From contig NC_016791.1 of the NCBI RefSeq assembly GCF_000244875.1, positions 3,539,001 through 3,603,000 on the forward strand: 64,000 nt of DNA. The letters are read 5' to 3'. Position numbers and translations under genes: made by a program. The DNA is from Clostridium sp. BNL1100 (GTDB taxonomy: Bacteria > Bacillota > Clostridia > Acetivibrionales > DSM-1351). The notes under the pieces were generated by a model, which saw only the letters and a list, made by a program, of their open reading frames with translations, was not told the origin of the DNA and did not search any database. This document shows, piece after piece, positions 15,757 to 24,000 of this stretch; positions within the stretch are counted from its first letter, which is position 1, and every line of letters begins with the position of its first letter.

Positions 15757-18408
15757 TTATTTGCTATCCTTTTCTTCTTTAATCAATATCTCCATTTGCT
15801 GTTTCGCTTCCTCCGGCAATGCATCCATCAGATAGCTGCGGTCTCTTCCCTGTATTTCCTGAAACTTCTCTTTTATTCTTCTATTGGCCTCTTCAACATC
15901 AATTTTCAGCTCTCTGGCAGATAACAAGGTACACCCTGCACCCCTTACAATTATCTGCTGCAAACCATCGGATGTTGCAACTGTTATATTATATTTTTTC
16001 TGATTGTCATGGGCGAATTTTTCAATATACTGATCCGCCGTTTGTGCCTCTTTAGTATATACCACATGGATGTTATGATAACTTACTATTTCCTCACGAT
16101 GGCCTTGAACACGGTAAGCATCAAATACCACTATAATCCGACATTGGCGAATTCCCTGATAATTGCTGAGCAAATCAAGAAGTTTCATTCTCGCCGCATC
16201 TATATCCTTATCCGAGAGCTCTTTTAGTTCAGGCCATGCAAATAAAATATTGTAGCCGTCCACAAGGAGATATTCTTCTTTGATTTCCTTATGTGCACTC
16301 ATATAGGAAGCCTTTTCATAATAACTTTCCTCGGCTGTTTTGCGTCTTTTCCATGCAGACTTTTTACCCTGATTCACATAATAGGTTCTATTGATAATCC
16401 GGTCAATCTCCTCTAAACTGATAGACAATTCTTGAGATATACCATGTTTTTTTTCAGTTTCTTTTAATGAATTATCTTTATTTTGAAGGTAGCTTTCCAC
16501 ATGCATGTAATTTTTTACTTCATCCCAAGGCACAGAAAATCCCGTTCCATTTGCACAAAATACTGAGCCTGTAGGGTTTGCCATATCTCTTTCGGAGTCA
16601 TATCCAATACTATCTATGACTTCCTGTGTATTATGGCAGGGTTCATAACCTTTCACACTGCAAAATAGTCTGCCGACACCTTTGGTGTATGCATTTACCT
16701 CTTTCTGATAATTCCTCATGCTGATAACAGGGGCACTCCCAACTAAAATGGCAGTTTCGCCATTTGTCTGCGATATTTGGCTTGTGCCATGCATTTTCTC
16801 AATATCAGTCATAGCTCTGCCTACCATTTTTTCCGGCAGTTCTAACTGAAACGTATAATACGGCTCAAGGAGTATGGATTCTGCTTCCATTAAGCCCTGC
16901 CTTACTGCACGGTAGGTTGCTGCTCTGAAGTCTCCGCCTTCTGTATGTTTATTATGTGCCCTGCCTGAAACAAGAGTAATTTTAACATCGGTAAGAGCTG
17001 ACCCTGTAAGCACACCTTTATGCACTTTCTCTCCCAGATGGGTTAGAATCAATCTTTGCCAACTTCTGCCCAGAATATCCTCACTACATTCCAATCCAAA
17101 TTGCAGACCGCTTCCCGGCTCTCCCGGTTCCAATAAAAGATGAACTTCCGCATAATGTCTTAGTGGTTCGAAATGACCTACTCCCTCAACCGTATTCGCA
17201 ATTGTTTCCTTATACACAATCCTTCCTGCATCGAAGGACACCGACACTCCAAAACGGCTTTGTATCACACTCTGGAGTATCTCTATCTGCACTTCTCCCA
17301 TAATCTGTGCATGTATCTCCTGTAACTGCTCGTCCCATACAATATTAAGCTCCGGTTCCTCTTCTTCAATCTGCCGAAGCTTTGGAAGTATCATTCTTGG
17401 GTCACAACCTTCCGGAAGTATAATCCGGTAAAATAAAACGGGTTCCAACAGAGGTAAACCTGTGGCTGACTCTATTCCCAAGCCCTCTCCCGGTCTGGTC
17501 TGATTGAGTCCTGTTACTGCACATACCGAACCCGCCTCTAATTCACTTACTGTCTCATATTTCTTTCCCGAATAAATACGAATTTGATTTACTTTCTCTT
17601 CCCATTTTCCGTTTGTCAAGAGGTCTTTTACCTTTAACTTCCCCCCTGTAAGCTTCAAATGGGTAAGACGGTTCCCTTGTTCGTCCCTTGTTATTTTAAA
17701 TATTTTAGCCCCAAATTCTTCTGGATAGGAAGGTATCATTGCATACTTTGCTATTCCTTGCATTAATTCCTCAATACCTTCCAATTTCAAAGCTGAACCA
17801 AAAAAACACGGAAATAATTTGCGCTCTTTTATAGCTTTACAAATCTGCTTAGTCTCTAAATGCCCTTTTTCCAAATAGGTTTCAAGAATTGTTTCATCGC
17901 ACATGGACAGCTGCTCGTAAAACTCTGTTGTCTCAACCTTCCCAAATTCAATACACCCATCGCCTAACTGCTTTTTCATATCCTTTATTAATTTTTCTTT
18001 ATCCGTCCCGTTCTGATCCATCTTATTAACAAATATAAAGGCAGGTATATTGTACATATCTAATAACTGCCACAGTGTTTTTGTATGCCCCTGAACTCCA
18101 TCTGCACCGCTTATAACCAAAATGGCATAGTCCAACACTTGTAGTGTTCTCTCCATTTCAGCTGAAAAATCTACATGCCCCGGTGTATCCAGTAATGTAA
18201 TATTTACCCCGTCTGTTTCAAATACAGCCTGTTTGGAAAAAATAGTAATCCCTCTTGACCTTTCCAACTCATAGGTATCCAAATACGCATCCTTGTTGTC
18301 TACTCTTCCCAATTTCCCAATTTTACCGCTAAGATAAAGGATACTCTCTGATAATGTCGTCTTGCCTGCATCAACATGTGCCAATATTCCAATGATTAGT
18401 TTTTTCAT
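15757..18408 (-). CDS. TetM/EF-G-like ribosomal-protection GTPase fused to a YacP/Rae1-type NYN nuclease
   Basis: An 883-residue fusion. Residues 1-640 have the translational GTPase layout of the Tet(M) family: G1 GILAHVDAGKTT, G3 DTPGHVDF, G4 NKMD, domain II-V blocks, and a late GYEPC motif. A charged linker follows. Residues 713-865 match the YacP/Rae1 NYN domain: VDGYNILFAW, VVFDAYRVQG, EAQTADQYIEKF and VATSDGLQQ, with acidic residues near D717, D763 and D792 likely to bind metal. Rae1 is an A-site endoribonuclease in Bacillus, so the fusion could bring a nuclease to the ribosome. The gene has its own promoter at 18492-18520. Tetracycline resistance should not be assumed; ribosome rescue or quality control is at least as plausible. 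Confidence 0.9.
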   Translation of the reverse strand: MKKLIIGILAHVDAGKTTLSESILYLSGKIGKLGRVDNKDAYLDTYELERSRGITIFSKQAVFETDGVNITLLDTPGHVDFSAEMERTLQVLDYAILVISGADGVQGHTKTLWQLLDMYNIPAFIFVNKMDQNGTDKEKLIKDMKKQLGDGCIEFGKVETTEFYEQLSMCDETILETYLEKGHLETKQICKAIKERKLFPCFFGSALKLEGIEELMQGIAKYAMIPSYPEEFGAKIFKITRDEQGNRLTHLKLTGGKLKVKDLLTNGKWEEKVNQIRIYSGKKYETVSELEAGSVCAVTGLNQTRPGEGLGIESATGLPLLEPVLFYRIILPEGCDPRMILPKLRQIEEEEPELNIVWDEQLQEIHAQIMGEVQIEILQSVIQSRFGVSVSFDAGRIVYKETIANTVEGVGHFEPLRHYAEVHLLLEPGEPGSGLQFGLECSEDILGRSWQRLILTHLGEKVHKGVLTGSALTDVKITLVSGRAHNKHTEGGDFRAATYRAVRQGLMEAESILLEPYYTFQLELPEKMVGRAMTDIEKMHGTSQISQTNGETAILVGSAPVISMRNYQKEVNAYTKGVGRLFCSVKGYEPCHNTQEVIDSIGYDSERDMANPTGSVFCANGTGFSVPWDEVKNYMHVESYLQNKDNSLKETEKKHGISQELSISLEEIDRIINRTYYVNQGKKSAWKRRKTAEESYYEKASYMSAHKEIKEEYLLVDGYNILFAWPELKELSDKDIDAARMKLLDLLSNYQGIRQCRIIVVFDAYRVQGHREEIVSYHNIHVVYTKEAQTADQYIEKFAHDNQKKYNITVATSDGLQQIIVRGAGCTLLSARELKIDVEEANRRIKEKFQEIQGRDRSYLMDALPEEAKQQMEILIKEEKDSK

Positions 18409-18491
18409 GATTGATTTTCAAATCCTTTAGTCTTTCTGTCTATATATATAATTCACGGCCTCTTGAGCCTGTATATTCAAGCTTTTATTAT

Positions 18492-18520
18492 ATGATACCA
18501 GTATGTTTGGATTTTGACAA
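18492..18520 (-). promoter_or_regulatory. Promoter of the GTPase-NYN/dus operon
   Basis: Minus strand: TTGTCA (18520-18515), 17-nt spacer, then TATCAT (18497-18492), preceded by TG one base upstream (extended -10). The predicted 5' leader is about 75 nt and contains a short GGC/GCC hairpin around 18460-18475. Only a weak AAGGA lies upstream of the ATG at 18408. Confidence 0.6.
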
Positions 18521-18583
18521 TTTTGCAAGGCATATAGTTTGTGTATTTCAATAATTTCCAATTTAAGCATGGTTATTCCCTAG

Positions 18584-18670
18584 TTACTTTGGGATAAAAA
18601 AAAGATGGTCTGAAAGTGCATTTTCCCATCCCTCTTTGTTAAGACCGCTAAACATCGCAGATTTATCCAT
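18584..18670 (-). CDS. Possible 28-residue small protein or tail of a decayed gene
   Basis: ATG at 18668-18670, preceded by GAGAGGAG with 5-nt spacing, opens a 28-codon frame (MDKSAMFSGLNKEGWENALS...) that stops at 18584-18586. The same frame stays open about 19 codons further upstream, to an in-frame TAA, and that extension also reads like ordinary protein. This may therefore be the surviving 3' end of an older gene, not a true small ORF. It occupies part of the 382-nt gap between 18409 and 18790, which otherwise holds the promoter at 18492-18520 and AT-rich DNA. Function unknown. Confidence 0.3.
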   Translation of the reverse strand: MDKSAMFSGLNKEGWENALSDHLFFIPK

Positions 18671-18790
18671 AATTACTCCTCTCTTGGCGAGGACAATCGA
18701 ATCTCCATATTCTCTAATAAAACAATCTTATGGCAATGATGTTTTAGTATTACTATGTTACAAATTTCAAGGAAATTATATTGGAATTTT

Positions 18791-19150
18791 CTATTCCTCT
18801 AATACCTTTAATATCAATGATTTTGAAATATACATAGCTGTTATCATCTTATTGAAGCGAGTATGATGGGATGTTCCCTCGGCAAACTTAAACTGTGCTT
18901 TTTCACATTTGCTGATAACTGAAGATATGGGTGTTAATGCAGCTTTTAATTCTTCTTTTGTATACTTGTCCAGAACATTTTCATTAGTTAACAAAAGTTT
19001 GGAAATGTACATTGCTTTTATCCTGTTAGTAAGCAGTGTGTGCTGAGAAGTACCCTCCACAAATTTAAGCTGTGCTTTTTCACATCTGTTAATAATTGAA
19101 GTAACAGTACACAGAGCTTCTTCTAATTCCTCTCCTGTATATTTTTCCAT
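18791..19150 (-). CDS. Small protein made of two copies of a ~57-residue unit
   Basis: A 119-residue soluble helical protein built from an internal duplication. Each half has (E/D)KYT-x-EEL near its start, then CEKAQ-x-KF-x-EGTS-x-HT, and ends MYISK-x-L. Conserved Cys and His residues recur once per unit. The ATG follows GGAGGATGTT. No family recognised. It lies 69 nt downstream of the RCC1-like gene on the same strand and could be cotranscribed with it. Confidence 0.65.
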   Translation of the reverse strand: MEKYTGEELEEALCTVTSIINRCEKAQLKFVEGTSQHTLLTNRIKAMYISKLLLTNENVLDKYTKEELKAALTPISSVISKCEKAQFKFAEGTSHHTRFNKMITAMYISKSLILKVLEE

Positions 19151-19219
19151 AACATCCTCCAGAATTTTTAATAGTCAGATTTTTAAATAGATTTCTGCCG
19201 AATTAGACTTCTCACAATA

Positions 19220-20095
19220 CTAACGCTTATCAGACTGTTGGATACATAACCAACCGCCCACATCGCATTGGCCATATTTATTATCACCCAGGGCTATCAC
19301 TGTTCCGTCAGATTTAAGTCCAAGAGTGTGAGCACAACCCGCCGCAACCGAAACAATATTGCGCAAACCACATACATTGCATTGTCCATACTCATTCCAA
19401 CCTACAGCCTTCAGGGTACCATCAGCACTAAGACCGATGGTATGATTACTCCCTGCTGCTATCGCTACTATGTCGTGCCAACCGCTTACATTGCATTGAC
19501 CATGCTTATTCAAACCCACAGTGGTCACAGTGCCATCCGATTTAAACCCGACTGTATGAAGGTAACCTGCCGCAACCGCAACTATGTCGCACCAACTACT
19601 TACATTGCATTGGCCATACTGATTATTACCAACAGCCACCACCGTACCATCTGATTTAAGCCCGATGGTATGCCAGTCACCCGCTGCTATTGCCACTATA
19701 TCACGCCAGCAACTTACATTGCATTGTTCTTCATTATTTCGTCCCACAGCTACCACGGTACCATCCGATTTAAGCCCCATGGTACGGCGCCAACCTGCCG
19801 CTATCGACACAATATCGCTCCAGCCGCTTACATCGCATTGGTTATATTTATTCCACCCCACAGCCACCACTGTACCATTGGATTTAAGGCCGATTGTATG
19901 AGAATTACCCGTATTCGTCGCCATATGAACATTAGCAGCTGCCACTGCGACAATATCACGCCAACTACTAACATCACATTGACCATATTTATTATCACCC
20001 ACGGCTGTCACTGTTCCGTCAGATTTAAGTCCAACAGTATGACGACAGCCCGCCGCTACGGTATCTCTGTAAAATTTCAGTGAAATACGTTCCAT
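19220..20095 (-). CDS. RCC1-like beta-propeller protein, seven repeats
   Basis: A 291-residue protein made almost entirely of seven RCC1-type repeats of about 38-40 residues. Each follows the plan HT-x-GLKSDGTV-x-AVG-x-N-x-YGQC-x-V followed by DIVA-x-AAG. The second repeat carries a short insertion (ANVHMATNTGNSHT). Seven blades would close one propeller. There is no signal peptide or transmembrane segment, and the QC-x-V Cys is kept in all repeats. The nucleotide repeats are similar but not identical, so recombination between them is possible. The ATG follows GGAGGAAAAA. A protein-interaction role is likely; the partner is unknown. Confidence 0.85.
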   Translation of the reverse strand: MERISLKFYRDTVAAGCRHTVGLKSDGTVTAVGDNKYGQCDVSSWRDIVAVAAANVHMATNTGNSHTIGLKSNGTVVAVGWNKYNQCDVSGWSDIVSIAAGWRRTMGLKSDGTVVAVGRNNEEQCNVSCWRDIVAIAAGDWHTIGLKSDGTVVAVGNNQYGQCNVSSWCDIVAVAAGYLHTVGFKSDGTVTTVGLNKHGQCNVSGWHDIVAIAAGSNHTIGLSADGTLKAVGWNEYGQCNVCGLRNIVSVAAGCAHTLGLKSDGTVIALGDNKYGQCDVGGWLCIQQSDKR

Positions 20096-20250
20096 TTTTT
20101 CCTCCTAAAAACAAGCCGTTTATTACGACACAGCTTATTTTGAGACTTGGCGAAAGTATATATCCAATTCAATGAATAGTCAATCATGATTAATTAATTT
20201 CTGAAGTTTTTTCAAAGTTATATTGAGCATCGCAGTATTCATGGACGGGA

Positions 20251-20295
20251 CAAAAACAAAAGGTCTCAACAGAGAGTATATCTCTATTCAGACCT
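20251..20295 (-). terminator. Terminator downstream of the immunity-like gene
   Basis: Minus strand: AGGTCT (20295-20290) and inner AGAGA pair with TCTCT and AGACCT ending at 20261, followed by TTTGTTTTTG. It closes the toxin/immunity unit. The stretch 20096-20250 holds nothing else recognised. Confidence 0.65.
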
Positions 20296-20311
20296 CGTCA
20301 TGAAAATAGCT

Positions 20312-21031
20312 TTACTTTAATCTACTTTTCAAATAATCCATCCTTCCAATGTGGTAGGAAAAATCTCTATCTGGAAACAGCTCAGGCAAAAGTTCAACAG
20401 CAAGTTCTACATCCTTTAACACAGTACTTTTGTTAATCCTGACAAACTCGGGGAATTTATCTGGAATATCTACGTAAAAGTATTGCCAGCCACGGACTGC
20501 ACAGCTTGCAATCATTGCCCCAAAATATTCTTCAAGACTTAGATTCATCGGAAAATAAGCACTATTATCATAAAAATATATCCTTGGAGGAAAATCTCCT
20601 GCTTCTCTTAAAAAACATCCGAATCTCCCATCATCTCCCCAAGACTGTTTTTCAAACCAATTTAATTTTTTTAAGAATTCTAATTCTCCTTCATTTGGTT
20701 TATGTTGATTTATAGAATTGGACAAATCCCAAAAATCGGAGTCTTGAATAAATAAATCTAATATTCCATTAAATAGAAACCCACCATAAATAAATTGGTT
20801 TTTTTCATTAGTGAACGACCATGCAAATGACATGCTTGAAATACGAAAAAAATCATAATATTCTTTTTTCAAAGAAAAATTTATTGACTTAAACATCGAT
20901 ATAGTTTCAATTAAGTCTTCGTCAGATATATCCGTATATTCCTCGTTAAAACACCTTTCTTCTAAATCCACGTTTTTGTTCACTTTTAAATAGTCAATAA
21001 AGTCTCTAGTGGTTTTGACAAAACAAGTCAT
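20312..21031 (-). CDS. Probable immunity protein for the adjacent DUF4157 toxin, SUKH-like
   Basis: A 239-residue soluble acidic protein. The segment with LKKEYYDFFRISSMSFAW followed by FIYGGFLFNGILDLF resembles SUKH (SMI1/KNR4) proteins, a common immunity fold in polymorphic toxin systems. The later LEEYFGAMIASCAVRGWQYF block fits a conserved C-terminal core. It begins 60 nt downstream of the toxin stop and ends at a terminator, the usual position for an immunity gene. ATG 21029-21031 is chosen because it is 8 nt after GAGGGAG; a GTG three codons upstream overlaps that site. The fold assignment is tentative; the immunity role is inferred from context. Confidence 0.6.
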   Translation of the reverse strand: MTCFVKTTRDFIDYLKVNKNVDLEERCFNEEYTDISDEDLIETISMFKSINFSLKKEYYDFFRISSMSFAWSFTNEKNQFIYGGFLFNGILDLFIQDSDFWDLSNSINQHKPNEGELEFLKKLNWFEKQSWGDDGRFGCFLREAGDFPPRIYFYDNSAYFPMNLSLEEYFGAMIASCAVRGWQYFYVDIPDKFPEFVRINKSTVLKDVELAVELLPELFPDRDFSYHIGRMDYLKSRLK

Positions 21032-21091
21032 AAATAACACTCCCTCACAATTGTAGTTAAATATAAAACATTATAAAATGTCTTTTCTTAT

Positions 21092-24000
21092 TTATCTTTT
21101 TATTTCGCTTATTATTAGTTTTTTATTATCAATTGCTGAAACCAACTTTATATAATCCTCTTTAAAACTTCTAATTTTTACTTGGGTAAATGTTGTATTT
21201 GGATCTAATTGATTGTTATAATATTTTTGCATTTTCACCCTTAAATCAAGAATATTTTTAAACTGCCCCGTTTTACCTTTTACAATAAGTATCTCTTTGG
21301 CAAACACTTCTGGTATGCCAAACTTATCTCTTAATAAGTCTCTTCCTATTGTATTAAGGTTATATGTAACATTCTCAACATTTTCAGGTGGCCTTTCCTG
21401 ATCTATTGAATATGTCTTTTTATTTATAATTTTATTATCTACTTTTTCCCCAACAACGACTGTAATTGTTTTAGGAAAATACATTATCGGTTCTTTACCC
21501 GAGTGGAATGTTACATCTGTCCTGTAATATAGAACCTTATTCTTTATCAGATTTTTCGCCAATTTCTCTGGGCCTTCTCTCATGTCACTATTAGACTTCT
21601 GGGTCATAGGTACTAGATTACTTTTTATACCTGGACCGTGTAAATTATGATTTAGCAAATGTCCCTTAACCCATGAATTTTTCTGTACTTTATTTAAGTC
21701 CCGAGCATAATCCCACCCTTTACAATTTTCTTTTGGTGGAAACCCTGGTTCCCCTTTTTCTGTTAATGGATTGGCTTCGACCCACATATGCGTTCCTGGA
21801 GCTCCCCCATATTGTATCTTTGTTACATCGTCTTTATCCAAGCACTTCTCAGCCGCTTTTGAAGCCTCATCAACATCCTTTTGCTTAAATGTTCTATTTT
21901 TCGGTTGCTTCAGCTTGTATACCTTGTTTTTGGCGGCTTTGTCCAATTTGCTCCAAACAGTTTTGTCTTTTTCAAGGTCCTTCTGACCTGTAGTCATTAC
22001 TACATTGTCTTTACTTCCCGGTTTGCCTCTTTCAACCCATAGTTCATTGGTTTTAGTACCCTGCTTGAATTTTGCCTTAGGACTGAGTATTTTGTTACCC
22101 TTCTTAGGCCCGTCTTTTGTCTCTGTCGGATTGTACGTGTACTTATAATCCCAGTCCTTACCGCCATCTGATATATTAATTGAACTAATTGCAGCATATT
22201 TTTTCTTGACTGCGTTTGCATCATACCTGATTTCCTCAAGGGTAGCTCCATTATTCTTTTCATATTTGCGTGTTAAGGTTTCAAGTTCTCTAAGTCCATT
22301 AATAACCTGTTGGTCACGGCTCTTTTTTGCACTACTGGTCTTATCAGTAGGCTTTTTCTTGTTGAACTTGGCCTTGCCCTTGCTTCCGCGCTTAACTGTT
22401 TCATTTTGATGCTGCTTGACTGTCTTGCCATCAGCCGTTCTTGCATTGGGGTCTACAGCCTTCTTCTTGTTTGGTTTTGTATATTTTGGTGCTTTGACAT
22501 CTAAGGTTGAAGACTTCTTTCCCTTTTTATCATCAGTCTTGCTCTTACCTTTGACTTTAGGTGGCTGTGTGGCTTTGCTATTTTTCTCATTCCACTTGCC
22601 CGGTTTCTTTTCCTCGCTCTTTTTACCACCTGTTTTATCATTCATCAGGTCAGTTAAAAATTTCTCTGCGGAAAAATCAACTTTTCCAAACTCTATCTCA
22701 GGAACCTGATTTGAGCCCAGAACATGATTAACCTTTGCCAGTATACCAAAACTTCCTCCAAGAGGATAACTCTTGTTGAAGAGAGGCCATTTCCATTCAT
22801 GATCTCCGAGAGGTGAAAACAAAGGACTGTCTACCTCTACAAAAAGGTCCCCTTCTAATCCAAAGAAAGGCTGTGCCGCTATTTCAAGTTCCCCTGATAT
22901 AAAGAAATCGCCTTTTTTATCCTGTCCTGATTTTGCATTTTCCTTGTAACCTATTATTGGTGTAGCCTCGGCATAAGCAGCCAGTCCGGCAATTGCAGTT
23001 AAGCTTACCCCCGCCTTAATATCATGTCCGAGTATTTCAAGTCCTGCTCCGCCTTTTGCAATCATTTTTATTCCAGCGGATGCTGATATGTTTAAGGATG
23101 CTTGTATGCTAAAATCATTAGATTTAGAAGGATCAGTTGAATATGTACCGTTTACAGCTATATTATAGAGCTTTGCCGGGCCAAGTTTTGCAAAAGCTTC
23201 AAGGCCCAGGTTTGCAAATATAAATATATTTCCTACAATAGGAATTCCATAGCTTGCCCTTGCCTCTACCTTGAAAAGAGGCTTTATAAAATCTTTCTGC
23301 TGGAAAAGAATTAATTCTGCCTGTGGGACTATCTGCCCTACTATTGTTACATTTCCTTTTTCGTCAACCTCACAATGAGCATTTCCGCTTAACCAATTGG
23401 TGAATTGGAACATCAGATCGCCTTCGCCTGATAATACATATTGAGGCTTCTGACTGTTCCCTCCTTTTGAAGGCTTTGTTTGTTTATTTCCATCCTTCTG
23501 AAGGTTATTTTTATCCCCAACCCTTAATATTACCTGACCGGATAGCTTTTCCCCGGCATATCCGACCTTGCCTTCACCTGTAACACTTTCTCCGTCCAGC
23601 TTAACCTGCACTCCTCCGGTAAGATGCGGTGTAAGATTAACCGCAAGCCCAACGGTACCGATAACTTTTCCTTGAGTTGTGCGTTCCAGACCGAGGGTTC
23701 CGGTTGCAAGGCCCTTGATATTTATGTCTGCGTTTCCGGAAAATCCAATCTTGCCGGAATCAGGTTCAAAATTTAGAGATATTCGGCAATTAAAAGCTCT
23801 GCCAACCTTTGCAGTTGCATTGTTTATACCAAACTTCAGTATTCCTCTGTCTATACTATTAACTATTTGTAAAGAATTGTCAAGATTTATTCCCCGCAAT
23901 CCAAGCATGGTTGGATCAGATATGAATTGTGACTTAAGATACCCCATTTTAGGCACATTAGCGCCATCCCATATACTTAAAAACCCGTCCAGCTTTCCAT

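Noticed and set aside
15757-18408. Calling this gene a tetracycline resistance determinant
   Set aside because: It is only Tet(M)-like, is chromosomal in context, has an extra nuclease domain, and no mobile element is nearby.
19230-20070. Regular ~117-nt DNA repeats considered as a CRISPR or minisatellite array
   Set aside because: They are the in-frame repeats of the RCC1-like protein; unit length and coding continuity explain them, and there are no spacers.
21673-22709. Several plus-strand open frames opposite the toxin gene
   Set aside because: They are antisense shadows of the Lys/Thr/Pro-rich coding region, with no ribosome binding sites and biased composition.
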